Source: UBA10449 sp005883585
GTDB taxonomy: Bacteria; Chloroflexota; Dormibacteria; Dormibacterales; Dormibacteraceae
Reading direction: 5' to 3'
NCBI GenBank assembly: GCA_005883585.1
Contig: VBFD01000128.1
Coordinates: 62,001 to 126,000, forward strand
Length of the DNA stretch: 64,000 bases
Part shown: piece after piece, positions 52,320 to 61,578 of the stretch
How the letters are laid out: the number at the start of each line of letters is the position of its first letter
Numbering within the stretch: the first letter of the stretch is position 1
The notes under the pieces: generated by a model
Databases searched by the model: none
Seen by the model: only the letters and a program-made list of their open reading frames with translations
What the model was told of the DNA's origin: nothing
Position numbers and translations under genes: made by a program

Positions 52320-53263
52320 GATTCGAGGTGCCTCCGCAGGCTGACCAGCGACGACCCCGAGCCAAGGCCGAGGCCGGCGGCGAACACGATCCCGGCCGCC
52401 AGCGCCGCGACGGTGACCGTGATCCCCGGCGCGAACTGCGCGAACGAGGACGATCCCGCCGCCATCCCCGTCATGGCCAGCCCGAAAGTGACGGCGCCGC
52501 CGACGACGCCGGCGAGGCCGCCCGTGATGGCGCCTTCAACGACGAACGGACCGCGGACCATCCATCGCGGCGCGCCCACCAGCTGCATGATCGCGACCTC
52601 GTCCCGCCGCGAGTGAATCGCCGCGCGGATGCTGTTGACGGTCACGGTGACAGCCACGAACGCGAGCAGGGCGAGAAACGCGAGACCCGCCACGGCGACG
52701 CCGAAGAGCACCGCCTGGATGCGTTGGTACGCGCCCTGGTCGTAGGACGTGGGATACGAGGTATCGACGGCGATGTCATTGCGGACGAGGACGTCGATCG
52801 CCGCCACGTCGTCGATCTTCTTCACCTGCACATCGAGGCTGGCCGGGAACGGGTTGCTCTCACTGGCGTCGGCGAGCTGCGGAAGGCCCGGGATGCGCTG
52901 AGCTCGCTTCAGAGCCTCCGCCCTTGTCGTAAAGGCGACGCTTGCGACTCGCGGGTCCTGCGCAAGCCGGTCCCACAGCGCGTCGACGTCAGCTGAGGCG
53001 GCGTTGTCGCGGACGTACACATGCAGCACCGACGCCTGGCCGGCTTCAACCTGTTCCAGGTTGTAGAGAGCGAGTCCGCTCAGGCCGATGACTCCCGACA
53101 GAAACAGAAGAAGGGTCATCGACCCGAGCGCGGGCGCCGTGCTACCCATGTTCCGGACCCAGTTGCGCGCAGCGCCGCGGAATATGTAGCGGAAGACGTT
53201 GGTGGCGACGACCTGCACCATCCGCCGCCGCGGGAACCTTCCTCTCAAGACGACGCCAGCCAT
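52316..53263 (-). CDS. ftsX: Cell division protein FtsX
   Basis: This 315-residue FtsX has an N-terminal cytoplasmic segment, TM1 (GSMTLLLFLSGVIGLSGLALYNL), an extracellular loop of about 130 residues (SVLHVYVRDNAASADVDALWDRL, FTTRAEALKRAQ) and three C-terminal helices with the FtsX loop IRAAIHSRRDEVAIMQLVGAPRWMVRGPF. ATG at 53263 is chosen because GGGAGG lies five bases upstream; an ATG at 53221 is the alternative. It overlaps ftsE by 19 bases and the M23 gene by four. Confidence 0.93.
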   Translation of the reverse strand: MAGVVLRGRFPRRRMVQVVATNVFRYIFRGAARNWVRNMGSTAPALGSMTLLLFLSGVIGLSGLALYNLEQVEAGQASVLHVYVRDNAASADVDALWDRLAQDPRVASVAFTTRAEALKRAQRIPGLPQLADASESNPFPASLDVQVKKIDDVAAIDVLVRNDIAVDTSYPTSYDQGAYQRIQAVLFGVAVAGLAFLALLAFVAVTVTVNSIRAAIHSRRDEVAIMQLVGAPRWMVRGPFVVEGAITGGLAGVVGGAVTFGLAMTGMAAGSSSFAQFAPGITVTVAALAAGIVFAAGLGLGSGSSLVSLRRHLES

Positions 53264-53958
53264 GCCAGCCTCCCGGTACGGCCTGCCGGCTGGTCGCGCA
53301 CCAGGCGGCCCTGAACGAGCGTCAGGACTCGGCGCTGAAGGCGCCTCACGATCTCGACGTTGTGGGTGGCGATAAGCACTGCCGTGCCGAAAGCGGCGAT
53401 GTCCCCGAAGAGGTCCATCATCTCCCACGACGTATCGATGTCGAGGTTGCCCGTGGGCTCGTCCGCGATCAGGAGCGGCGGCTGCGCAACCACCGCACGA
53501 GCCACGGCGACGCGCTGCTGCTGCCCGCCTGAAAGCTGATGGGGGAATGCCTTCCCGCGATCGCCGAGGCCCACAGCCTCCAGCGCATCGAGCGCCCGAT
53601 CCGAGGCCTCCTCGTCGGAGACCCGCAGGTCGCTCACCTGGAGAGCGAGGGCCACGTTCTCCATCGCGGTTAGCCGCGGCAGGAGCTTGTAGTCCTGGAA
53701 GACGACTCCAACGCGCTTGCGCACGTCGGCAACGTGTGACGCCTTCAGAGAGTGAGCGGCGATGCCGTCGACCCAGACCTCGCCCGATGTCGGACGAATC
53801 TCGCGATTGATCAGCTTCAGCAGAGTGGTCTTGCCCGCGCCGCTCGGCCCGACGAGAAACGACAGCTCACCTGGCTCCAACGCCAGGTGGACGTCATCGA
53901 GCGCCAGCCTTGAGCCGTACGCCCGAGTTACCCCTTTGAATTCGACGATTGAGCGCAA
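53245..53958 (-). CDS. ftsE: Cell division ATPase FtsE
   Basis: This 237-residue ABC ATPase of the FtsE type has Walker A GPSGAGKTT, Q-loop VVFQDYKLLPRLTAMENVALAL (the FQDxxLL pattern of FtsE/LolD), signature LSGGQQQRVAVARA and Walker B LLIADEPTGNLD. It binds FtsX and drives the peptidase encoded downstream. The start is a TTG at 53958, with GGAG almost touching it; no ATG or GTG is available nearby. It is the first gene of the ftsEX-M23 operon. Confidence 0.94.
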   Translation of the reverse strand: MRSIVEFKGVTRAYGSRLALDDVHLALEPGELSFLVGPSGAGKTTLLKLINREIRPTSGEVWVDGIAAHSLKASHVADVRKRVGVVFQDYKLLPRLTAMENVALALQVSDLRVSDEEASDRALDALEAVGLGDRGKAFPHQLSGGQQQRVAVARAVVAQPPLLIADEPTGNLDIDTSWEMMDLFGDIAAFGTAVLIATHNVEIVRRLQRRVLTLVQGRLVRDQPAGRTGRLAWLASS

Positions 53959-54027
53959 CTCCGTAAGAGGTAACGGGGAATCGGCCCGATCCCTGAGCTT
54001 AAGTGGTTAAGGGATGTAAGTTCTCGT

Positions 54028-54061
54028 AAAGGACAGGCCGGGCACGGGCCGCCCGTCCTTT
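54028..54061. terminator. Hairpin between propeller-protein gene and ftsE
   Basis: AAAGGAC (54028-54034) and GTCCTTT (54055-54061) form a 7-base stem with a GC-rich interior, followed on the plus strand by TATATAT. It lies 20 bases after the propeller-protein stop and before ftsE, so it probably ends the upstream transcript. T-tracts are short, so strength is uncertain. Confidence 0.6.
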
Positions 54062-54080
54062 ATATATGTGCTAGGTCAGC

Positions 54081-54998
54081 TCATCCCCCGCCGTAGACAC
54101 AGGCCGCCGCCGCGGACTGCTCGAAGGCTCGAATGTGCCCGTCGTTGACGTCGCGCGCCCAGAACACGGACACCGTGTAGCTCAGGTTGTCGCACTCGGC
54201 GTCCCCGTCGGGTGTCCCGCGCGTGTTGTACGCGGCCCACCCCACCTTGGTCCCGGCCTTGGTGAACTCGAAGTAGTACTGGCATTTGTCGGCGCCGACG
54301 AAGAGGTCAGCTCCACCGACCACGACCCAGCTCGGGTAGTTGAAGCCGCACTGCGAAGCCAGGTCGTTGGGCGCGATGTCGGTGTCGACATACGGGGTCG
54401 GGGCGAGGACGGCTTTGCCGAGCACGTCGCCCTGTAACAGGTAGTGGTAGATACGGTTGGAGGCGTCGGGCTTGTACCAGATCGTGTCGTCGGCGCGGTC
54501 GTAGGCCAGCCCGTCGACCAGCGTCGACCAGCAGACCGTCGTCTTGCAGGCGCCCGGCCGGCCGAGCACCGGGTCGATCGAGAACGCAAGCGTGGCGATG
54601 CCGGCCTTGGTCACCTGGTAGATAGACAGGCCGTCGCCGCCCACGGCCCAGAAGAGGCCGCGGCCGGCGTCGTAAGACATGGCATTGATCCCGCCGATTC
54701 CGAGCGGATTCAGTGGAGCGCTGACCGGGATGTCGACGTGTCCTGTCGCGGTGCTGGTCACGCACGGAGATCCGCATGCGGGCGGCACATCGATCCGATG
54801 CAGGACCGCGCCGTTTCGCTCGGCGTAGTAGAGGTACTGGCCGTCGAATGTGACGCCGATCTCCGGGACCGCGCCCTCCGGCGTGGCCACATCGGCGACC
54901 TGGTTGCCGGCGGCCGCGGCGGCCGGCCAGGCCCCGCCCAAGCCCAGCGATGCGAGCACGAGAACGAACGCCGCCAGGACGCGCGAAGTCAGCTTCAT
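54081..54998 (-). CDS. Secreted beta-propeller-like protein
   Basis: 305 residues with a signal peptide (RVLAAFVLVLASLGLGGAWPAAAAA). The mature part has repeated strands of NHL/SMP-30-like type, such as PEIGVTFDGQYLYYAERNGAVLHRIDV, INAMSYDAGRGLFWAVGGDGLSIYQV and VDGLAYDRADDTIWYKPDASNRIYHY. Six or more Cys suggest disulfides and an outside location. The ATG at 54998 has AAAGGAG four bases upstream, which settles the start. No catalytic residue is evident. It is probably a binding or structural protein. Confidence 0.8.
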   Translation of the reverse strand: MKLTSRVLAAFVLVLASLGLGGAWPAAAAAGNQVADVATPEGAVPEIGVTFDGQYLYYAERNGAVLHRIDVPPACGSPCVTSTATGHVDIPVSAPLNPLGIGGINAMSYDAGRGLFWAVGGDGLSIYQVTKAGIATLAFSIDPVLGRPGACKTTVCWSTLVDGLAYDRADDTIWYKPDASNRIYHYLLQGDVLGKAVLAPTPYVDTDIAPNDLASQCGFNYPSWVVVGGADLFVGADKCQYYFEFTKAGTKVGWAAYNTRGTPDGDAECDNLSYTVSVFWARDVNDGHIRAFEQSAAAACVYGGG

Positions 54999-55058
54999 CA
55001 AACTCCTTTGCAGCCAGAAGACCAGAGTGTTGATGGGGCGGCAATGGGTTGGTTGGTG

Positions 55059-55074
55059 CCGGTCACGAGACCGG
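55059..55074. promoter_or_regulatory. Inverted repeat in propeller-femAB divergent gap
   Basis: CCGGTC-ACGA-GACCGG has perfect 6-base arms within the 160-base gap between two divergent genes. It could be an operator or an mRNA hairpin. In DNA this rich in G and C such a repeat may also be chance. Confidence 0.35.
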
Positions 55075-55158
55075 TCCCGCGGGCCGTGGGACATCAGCCC
55101 GCATCGTTCCGCTTTCGGCCATCAACCTCGGGGCCGGTCCGGCCTAAGTTGTGAGTGG

Positions 55159-56166
55159 ATGGGCAGCGTGCGCAGCCTGGACGATCCGGATTGGCTGCGG
55201 CTCGTCCATGGCCGCCCGGACGCGACCGCCTTCCACCTCCCCGCCTGGTCGCAAGCGGTGGCTGAGACGTACGGCTTTCGCCCCTTCGTGTTCGTGATGG
55301 AGGGCGTGGGCAGATGGGCGGTGGCCGGCCAGCCGGTCATGGAGGTTCGCGACCTGATCGGCCGGCGCCGCCTGGTCTCGCTTCCATTTACCGACCATTG
55401 CCCTCCTCTGGTTGAGGAGGGTGGGAATGCCGGCGAGTTCGCCCGCTCGCTCGTTCAGGCAGGAATCGAGGTCCGGGCCGAGCTGCCTGCCGTGAGCGGC
55501 GCGCTGGCTGAGCGTGTCGGCACGAGGCACCTGGTGGACCTCGAGCCCGACCCCGACGTCCTGTTCCGCCGCCTGCACCGAAACCGGATCCAGAAGCGCA
55601 TTCGCAGGTCGCGCGAGCTCGGCGTGGAGGTGAGCTTGAGCCGGTCTGTCGCCGATTTCGAGACCTTCTACAGGCTCCACTGCCAAACTCGCCAGCGTCA
55701 GGGAGTGCCGGTCCAGCCGCGACGCTTCATCGGCAGCATTTGGGAGAAGGTGATCGAGGCCGGCCATGGTTTCGTGATCCTGGCCAGGGCCCAGAACGTG
55801 CCGATCGCAACAGCGCTGTTCCTGAGCTGGAACCGCCACCTCATCTACAAATACGGTGCCTCAGACCGGCGGTATTGGCGCCTGGGCGCCAACTTCCTCG
55901 TCCACTGGACGGCGATGGAGTGGGGCTGCGTCAACGGCTATCAGGCGTACGACTTCGGACGGACCGATGCGGGCCACGACAGCCTGAGGGAGTTCAAGGC
56001 CGCTTGGGGCTCGACCGAGGTCCCGCTCGTGTACACATTTCCCGGTGCCCGCTCCGAGTCGGCCGGCCGCGGCAAAGCCGCCGGAATCCTGAGTGGCATC
56101 ATTCGCCATTCGCCCGCTCTGGTCTGCCGGACCGTCGGCGAGCTGTTCTACAGGTACGCGGCGTGA
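55159..56166 (+). CDS. FemAB/CelD-like GNAT-fold acyltransferase
   Basis: 335 residues of the FemAB-related XrtA/PEP-CTERM or peptidoglycan-bridge type. Typical pieces are ATAFHLPAWSQAVAETYGF at the start, a basic RNRIQKRIRRSRELGVEV, FYRLHCQTRQRQGVPVQP, FVILARAQNVPIATALFLSWNRHLIYKYGAS and YQAYDFGRTDAGHDSLREFKAAWG. Such proteins attach aminoacyl or acyl groups to cell-wall or polysaccharide precursors. The ATG at 55159 is the first in frame after the gap. It is coupled by a GTGA overlap to a polysaccharide deacetylase. Confidence 0.85.
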   Translation: MGSVRSLDDPDWLRLVHGRPDATAFHLPAWSQAVAETYGFRPFVFVMEGVGRWAVAGQPVMEVRDLIGRRRLVSLPFTDHCPPLVEEGGNAGEFARSLVQAGIEVRAELPAVSGALAERVGTRHLVDLEPDPDVLFRRLHRNRIQKRIRRSRELGVEVSLSRSVADFETFYRLHCQTRQRQGVPVQPRRFIGSIWEKVIEAGHGFVILARAQNVPIATALFLSWNRHLIYKYGASDRRYWRLGANFLVHWTAMEWGCVNGYQAYDFGRTDAGHDSLREFKAAWGSTEVPLVYTFPGARSESAGRGKAAGILSGIIRHSPALVCRTVGELFYRYAA

Positions 56167-57431
56167 GCGCGGAGCTGTACGCCGGCAACTCGCCTCAACG
56201 CTTCTGGCGGTTGCTGGTGGAGTCCGAGCCGTCACCCGAGGCCTGGTCGGAGGCGGTGAGAAGGGCGGCTTCGGTCCTGCCGCCGGAGACGCGCTCGGGC
56301 GGGGATCGGATCGAGGCCATCCTCGCGCAGACGCTTGGGGAAGGCCAGTTCGGCGCGGACCATTGGCAGCTGGGACGCGCGCAGCGTGTTTACTACGCAC
56401 TCAAACCTCTCCTGCCGCGGTCGTGGACGCGCCGGATGAAACGGGTGTACGGGAATCATCGAGCCGCCGGACTGCGCCTGGGCTGGCCGATCGAATCCAG
56501 GTACGTCGATTTCCAGTTTGGGTTGGCGCGCCACCTACTTGAGAGCCTCGGTCGATCGAGCCTGCCGTTCATCGGCTTCTGGCCCGGGGGCAGCAGGTAT
56601 GCGTTCGTGCTCACCCACGACATAGAGACCGGCGTGGGGCAGTCTTTCGCGCGCAGCGTCGCCGACATCGATGAGTTCTTCGGGTTCCGTTCATCCTTCA
56701 ACTTCGTCCCCGATCGATACCGCGTTGACCGGGACCTGATGGAGGACCTTCGGGCTCGCGGGTTCGAGATCGGGGTCCACGGTCTCAAGCACGACGGCAG
56801 AGACTTCGCATCGCAGCGCGAATTCTTGAGCCGGGCGGCCCGGATGAACGCCTTCGTCGGTGAGTTCGGCGCGGCAGGCTTTCGGTCTCCATTGACGCAC
56901 AGGAATCCGGAGTGGATGCAGGCCCTCGAGATCCAGTACGACGGCTCGTTCTTCGACACCGATCCGTATGAGCCGATCGGTGGCGGCACCATGTGCATCT
57001 GGCCGTACCAGCTCGGACGTTTCGTCGAGCTGCCCTACACGCTCACGCAGGACTACACGGTGACCGAGGTCCTTGGCGAAACGACTCCCCGCCTCTGGCT
57101 GGAGAAGGTCGAGTTCATCCGCGCCAATTACGGCATGGCCCTTTTGAACACGCACCCGGACTATCTGAGAAAAGCAGACACGCTGCGCATCTACACCGAG
57201 TTCCTCGCCGCCATGCGCGACCGAGCCGACTTCCACCACGCTCTTCCTCGCGACATCGCGCGATGGTGGCGCGCACGAAGCGCGACGACGCGTGTTGAAG
57301 ATCTGCCCGGTGCGGAGGTCGCGACCATCGACGCGGCCGGCGGGATCAGCCGACCGGAACCTGCCAGTCAGAGCGACCGATGTGCTTCTCGTACAGAGGG
57401 TGCGAGAAGTAGTGCAGGACGTATTGCTTAG
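56163..57431 (+). CDS. NodB-type polysaccharide deacetylase
   Basis: About 422 residues; an N-terminal helical segment of roughly 130 residues precedes the NodB domain. That domain has the metal-binding LTHDIETGVGQS (His-Asp motif), SFNFVPDRYRVD, EIGVHGLKHDGRDF (two metal His) and FRSPLTHRNPEWMQ. A late NTHPDYLRK holds the last active-site His. It would remove acetyl groups from a surface glycan. The start GTG overlaps the FemAB-like stop. The last 86 bases overlap the convergent methyltransferase gene, so the C-terminal tail could be shorter in related strains. Confidence 0.86.
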   Translation: MSAELYAGNSPQRFWRLLVESEPSPEAWSEAVRRAASVLPPETRSGGDRIEAILAQTLGEGQFGADHWQLGRAQRVYYALKPLLPRSWTRRMKRVYGNHRAAGLRLGWPIESRYVDFQFGLARHLLESLGRSSLPFIGFWPGGSRYAFVLTHDIETGVGQSFARSVADIDEFFGFRSSFNFVPDRYRVDRDLMEDLRARGFEIGVHGLKHDGRDFASQREFLSRAARMNAFVGEFGAAGFRSPLTHRNPEWMQALEIQYDGSFFDTDPYEPIGGGTMCIWPYQLGRFVELPYTLTQDYTVTEVLGETTPRLWLEKVEFIRANYGMALLNTHPDYLRKADTLRIYTEFLAAMRDRADFHHALPRDIARWWRARSATTRVEDLPGAEVATIDAAGGISRPEPASQSDRCASRTEGARSSAGRIA

Positions 57432-58173
57432 CATGCCACTCAGCTGAAATCGCGCGCTTGTAGGCCAGTCCGTGGATGGGCGCGACCTTCCGGTCTGAGT
57501 GGCCGGCGTTGAACTCGGAGATGGCGAGCAGCTCGCCCGTGTACTCGGAATGCAGCTCCCAGTCGTCGCCAACCACATCGTCGAAATGGCAGAACACTCG
57601 CGGGAGTAGCGAGGGCGCGTCAGCCGAGAGGAGAGCGAGAGCCGCCGCGGTCGACGAGTAGTAGTCGAGGTCGAACGCAACGAAGCCTATCGGCAGCAGC
57701 TCGCGTCGCGTCAGGAACTGCGGGACCGTTTCGGCCACGTCGCCGACGACGATCTCGGCCGTTTGCAATCGGTCCCGCAGCTGCTCGCCATCCATGGCGA
57801 AATAGCCCGATCTCCAGACGTAGGGCATGTCGCGGTAATCGCGCGGCTGGGGCAGGCCGGAGCCGAGGTCGAATCCGAAGACCGCGATCTCGATTCCGAT
57901 CTGTTCCTGGACGGCGCGCGCGTGGCGCTCGAGGGCAAGCAGGCCGCGGCCTCCCGCAACCCCCATCTCGATGACCGTGATGCCGCCCAGCCCGAGTGCG
58001 CGAGCCTGACGAGCCGCCTGGTAGGTCCCATAGGCGTAGTCGGGGCGGTCCATGGCATCCCACTTGAGCCTCGCCTCGAACGACGCCCCCGGCCACCGGA
58101 GCAGGAGCTCCCGGGGAATTCGGTTCGGTTCAAGCGCGATGCGGGCGAGGCGGCCCAGGCTCTTGACGCTCAT
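57346..58173 (-). CDS. Putative SAM-dependent methyltransferase (TylF-like)
   Basis: 275 residues with a Rossmann-type core: ITVIEMGVAGGRGLLALERHA (SAM loop), IAVFGFDLGSGLP, QTAEIVVGDVAETVPQFL and IGFVAFDLDYYSSTAAAL, then FCHFDDVVGDDWELHSEYTG. These fit macrocin O-methyltransferase/TylF-like enzymes that modify sugars. It lies in a glycan gene group and could methylate a surface sugar. Its end overlaps the convergent deacetylase gene by 86 bases. Function inferred from fold only. Confidence 0.7.
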   Translation of the reverse strand: MSVKSLGRLARIALEPNRIPRELLLRWPGASFEARLKWDAMDRPDYAYGTYQAARQARALGLGGITVIEMGVAGGRGLLALERHARAVQEQIGIEIAVFGFDLGSGLPQPRDYRDMPYVWRSGYFAMDGEQLRDRLQTAEIVVGDVAETVPQFLTRRELLPIGFVAFDLDYYSSTAAALALLSADAPSLLPRVFCHFDDVVGDDWELHSEYTGELLAISEFNAGHSDRKVAPIHGLAYKRAISAEWHAKQYVLHYFSHPLYEKHIGRSDWQVPVG

Positions 58174-58180
58174 GCGGCGG

Positions 58181-59008
58181 CTACTTCTCGAGGATGCTGA
58201 CGATGTCCCACTTGGTGGTCAGCCTGAACTTGCCTCCAGGTCCCCAAGAGCCGAGCTGGGCGATGAGCTTGAGGTCGTGTTTCGCGACCATGTCCGCGAA
58301 TTGCTCGCCAGTCATGTTGCTTCGCTGGCCGATGTCGGCCGCGCCGTCCTCTCGACCCGCCCTGGCATGGTGGATGACAGCACGGCCGCCCGGCTTCATC
58401 ACCCTGCTTATCTCGCCCACGTATGCGTCGACGTCGGGAGGGGCGATGTGCACGAACACGTCGAACGACCACACGCCGTCGACGCTCCTGCTCGCGATGG
58501 CGGTCAGGCTCCTCCCATCGTTGACATGGAATTCCATGTTGCGGGCCTCCTCGAAGCGGAGCCGGCACAGCTCGATGCACCGATCTGAGAGGTCGACCAG
58601 GATGAGGTGCCGGGCGATGCGCTGAAGGGCTTCGGTCCAGCGACCCGCTCCGGGACCAATCTCCAGGATCGTGGTCTCAGGCTCGAGGTTCGGCAGCATC
58701 ACCTCTTCGATGAGGGCGCTCTTCCATTCCTCGGAAGGCGTCCACTCCTCCCCTTGCAGCGACCAATCCCACCCTTGCCAGTACTCATAGTTGACGGCCC
58801 GTCCGGTGCGGGCGTTCAACCCATATCGCTGTTCGAGCCGCGCCATTCGCTTCTGCGCGAACCGGCTGGCATGGTTGAGACCCGCGACGACCGCCGCATA
58901 CGCTGTCCAGCGGTAGCCATTCTCGCGTGCAAGCAGGCGCGCCCATCGCAGCCGGCCGAACCTGGCTCGCTGCTCACGCTGGAGGAGCGACTCCGCCGAA
59001 TCGGTCAT
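58181..59008 (-). CDS. Class I SAM-dependent methyltransferase
   Basis: 275 residues with a standard methyltransferase domain: TILEIGPGAGRWTEALQRIA (motif I), HLILVDLSDRCIELC, EFHVNDGRSLTAIASRSVDGVWSFDVFVHI and VMKPGGRAVIHH. A basic N-terminal extension of about 75 residues precedes it. The start shares an ATGA-type overlap with the glycosyltransferase gene (59005-59008). The acceptor is probably a sugar or lipid-linked glycan, from context only. Confidence 0.85.
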   Translation of the reverse strand: MTDSAESLLQREQRARFGRLRWARLLARENGYRWTAYAAVVAGLNHASRFAQKRMARLEQRYGLNARTGRAVNYEYWQGWDWSLQGEEWTPSEEWKSALIEEVMLPNLEPETTILEIGPGAGRWTEALQRIARHLILVDLSDRCIELCRLRFEEARNMEFHVNDGRSLTAIASRSVDGVWSFDVFVHIAPPDVDAYVGEISRVMKPGGRAVIHHARAGREDGAADIGQRSNMTGEQFADMVAKHDLKLIAQLGSWGPGGKFRLTTKWDIVSILEK

Positions 59009-59988
59009 GCCACCTGCACCATCGCCCGCAACCGAGCCAGGCCCTGCTGATGCTGGGCGCTGAGCTGCGCCTGGAGCGCTCTACTCTTCGCGGCCAGCTC
59101 CTCCTGGCGGGCCAAAGCCTGCAGCATCGCGTCTGCCATAGATCTCGGATCGTTGGGCGCAAACAATGCTGCGTCTCCGAATCGCGAACGCAGACCAGGC
59201 AGGTCGGACAGGACCAGCGGCCGCCCGAGTCCAACCGCCTCGAATGCGGCCCGGTTCATGATGTGCGGGTCGGTGCTGAACACAGCGACGACATCGGCAA
59301 CCAGCAGCTCCCCGAGGAACGTCGGATAGTCGAGCCAGCCGGTGAAGATGGCGTTGCAGGGCGCGCCGCGCCTGACCGCCAGCGGAACGCGCTCTTCATC
59401 GCCCGTCAGGCGAAACTCAACCTGCGGAGCAAGCCGGGCCGCCTCGACCACTTCAGCCACTGGTTCGTTGCCGTCCAGGCTTCCGGCCACGACTACTCGT
59501 AGTCCGGAAGCTCCGGGTGGGTGCGACGCTTGGCGGTCGTCGGGCAGGTCATCCGGGACCAGGAGCGCTCTCGCCCCCCATGCCTCGACCAACGCTTCGT
59601 CTTCCTGCGTGTGGACGAGTGCGGCCGCGGCCGTACGACAGACGGGCTCGAGGAGCCGGCCGGACCAGCGCCACTTCCAGGAGTGGAACGCGCCGGTGTG
59701 GCAGTCGACGACCAGGCGGCACTGATGCGTGGCGCACCACAGCCACGCGACCACCGGCGCGACAACCGGCGGCGTGATGACGATGAGGACGCCTGGCCGG
59801 TGGCGCCGGAGCAGGCGCCACATCCGGATCGAGTCGACCACGTAGCGGACGGGCAGCAATGCCTTCTGTTTGGGCCGGCTGCGGATGTACCAGGCCCGCC
59901 CACCCAGCGCCTCGGCCAGGGCCTCGGTGCGTCCCTGGTACTTGTCCCACGCCACTGCAGCGACCGGGATCGGCGTCGAGTCAACCAT
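59005..59988 (-). CDS. GT4-like glycosyltransferase
   Basis: 327 residues of a GT-B fold. The N-terminal half has VPVAAVAWDKYQGRTEALAEALGG-like opening residues and VLIVITPPVVAPVVAWLW. The C-terminal nucleotide-sugar half has GLRVVVAGSLDGNEPVAEVVEAA, NAIFTGWLDYPTFLGELLVADVVAVFSTDPHIMNRAAFEAVGLGRPLVLSDLPGL. It is shorter than most GT4 enzymes but keeps both halves. It overlaps the methyltransferase by four bases. The 232 bases upstream (59989-60220) hold no gene; I see only a short GTCCG-AA-CGGAC repeat there. Confidence 0.82.
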   Translation of the reverse strand: MVDSTPIPVAAVAWDKYQGRTEALAEALGGRAWYIRSRPKQKALLPVRYVVDSIRMWRLLRRHRPGVLIVITPPVVAPVVAWLWCATHQCRLVVDCHTGAFHSWKWRWSGRLLEPVCRTAAAALVHTQEDEALVEAWGARALLVPDDLPDDRQASHPPGASGLRVVVAGSLDGNEPVAEVVEAARLAPQVEFRLTGDEERVPLAVRRGAPCNAIFTGWLDYPTFLGELLVADVVAVFSTDPHIMNRAAFEAVGLGRPLVLSDLPGLRSRFGDAALFAPNDPRSMADAMLQALARQEELAAKSRALQAQLSAQHQQGLARLRAMVQVA

Positions 59989-60220
59989 ATTCAGACAACG
60001 TTCAGGCTAGGTCCCAGGCGAGCGGCGAAAAATGGGCGTTCCCGAACGCAATGGGCAGGCCACCTATGAGCGCGGCGTCCTTTGTCCCTATCCACTTCCG
60101 ACCTTGTCCGAACGGACCGCCAACAGGCTCGGCGATCGCCCACGCTTCAGTGAGCGGCCGTCGAACAGGTTGCGTATCCGTACAGGCGGTGGGCGTTCGC
60201 GGCCGGCGAATCCTCGATCA

Positions 60221-61510
60221 TCACGCCTCTGCATGCGGCTCCACGCCGGCCGGCTGAGTCGTGCCGACCGGCTCACTTGCGCGACCGAGAACCAGCGTCC
60301 TCACGATCTCCTGGTAGCGCCGCCGCTGGAACGGCCACCGATACGGCTCGTTCACATCAGCGGCCCTGCTCACGAGCCGGTCACGCAGCGCCGGCTCTGC
60401 ATGCAAGTCACGAATCGCTCGCGCAAGGTCGCGCTCATCGCCCGGGACGAACATCTGAAAGCACGACTCGTCGAAGTAAGCCTCCACCGAGCGCGTCCGC
60501 GAAACGATCGCGGGTTTGCGCATGGTGATGTAGTCGAACATCTTGTTGGAGTGGGTCAGGTCTCGGAATATGTCCCGGCGGAGGGCGACGACGCCGGCGT
60601 CCGCGCTCGCGATCGCCTGGACCAGCTCGTCGAGCGGGACGAATCGCGCGGAGAATCGCACTCGGTCTGAGACGCCGAGCTCGGCGGCCAGCGACTCGAT
60701 CTCGGGCAGCGCCGAGCCTTCGCCAAAGACGTCGAGACGCAACTCTGGGATCTCGTCCTTCAGCAGCGCGACCGCGCGGACGATGACGTCGATGCCGAAG
60801 ATCCGCTCGACGGTTCCATGGCAGATGAGCCGAAACTCGCCCGGCGACCTCTGGGTCGGCCGTACACGAGCCGGGTCGAACTCGTCTTCATTGGCCGAGT
60901 TCAGGACCACGTCGATCTTGTCCGGCGATGCGCCGCGAGAGATGAACGCCTCGCGCATCTGTTCGGTGCACGTGATGACGCGATCGGCGAAGCGGATGGC
61001 CGCCTGCTCCAGCCACGCCACCAGGCGCACGGCTGGATGACGCAACCCAACGCCAAACTTCACTGCGTAGAACTCGGGCATGCATTCGTGCAGGTCGAGC
61101 AGAACTCGCGCTCCAAGCAGCCGTGGAACGATCGCCGAGAACACGAGCGAGTCGGGCATCGAATTGACCTGGACGGCATCGAAGCGATGCCTCGCGTGGA
61201 GCGCCGCGGCGAGCACCGTCGCGACGGCGAAGAAGGCGCCGTACTGGAGGACGTAGTTGGCCTGGCCGCCGCGACGAGTGGTGATGGGAACCCGATGGGC
61301 GGTGACGGAGCCCTTGCTTTCGAGGCGCGGTTCGCCTGGACGGCGCAGGCAGATGACGTCCACCTCGTGACCCGCGAGCTCGAGCGCCTCGACTTCGCGC
61401 CGGACTCGAGGGTCGAGCGGGTAGTAGCCCTGCCGGATGAGGCAGAACCGTGCCGGGCGCCGATCAGCGCTCAGTGAAGAGCCACCTCTGAAACCGAGCG
61501 TAGTTGCCAC
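60221..61510 (-). CDS. GT4 glycosyltransferase
   Basis: 429 residues of a GT-B retaining glycosyltransferase: CLIRQGYYPLDPRVRREVEALELAGHEVDVICLR at the start, VQVNSMPDSLVFSAIVPRLLGARVLLDLHECMPEFY, then RLICHGTVERIFGIDVIVRAVALL and SADAGVVALRRDIFRDLTHSNKMFDYITMRKPAIVS. The last is the family's E-x7-E-like nucleotide-binding region. It likely transfers a sugar onto a surface glycan. It follows the GH26 gene (stop 61579) in the same direction. Confidence 0.88.
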   Translation of the reverse strand: MATTLGFRGGSSLSADRRPARFCLIRQGYYPLDPRVRREVEALELAGHEVDVICLRRPGEPRLESKGSVTAHRVPITTRRGGQANYVLQYGAFFAVATVLAAALHARHRFDAVQVNSMPDSLVFSAIVPRLLGARVLLDLHECMPEFYAVKFGVGLRHPAVRLVAWLEQAAIRFADRVITCTEQMREAFISRGASPDKIDVVLNSANEDEFDPARVRPTQRSPGEFRLICHGTVERIFGIDVIVRAVALLKDEIPELRLDVFGEGSALPEIESLAAELGVSDRVRFSARFVPLDELVQAIASADAGVVALRRDIFRDLTHSNKMFDYITMRKPAIVSRTRSVEAYFDESCFQMFVPGDERDLARAIRDLHAEPALRDRLVSRAADVNEPYRWPFQRRRYQEIVRTLVLGRASEPVGTTQPAGVEPHAEA

Positions 61511-61578
61511 TCGCGAGATCGGGTATGGGCGCCCGGCGCCCGGGCTGGGCCAGGGTCCCGGACGCCGTCGTCAGATCT

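Noticed and set aside
60106..60117. GTCCG-AA-CGGAC inverted repeat upstream of the glycosyltransferase
   Set aside because: Only 5-base arms in GC-rich DNA, with no neighbouring regulator or second copy; chance is likely.
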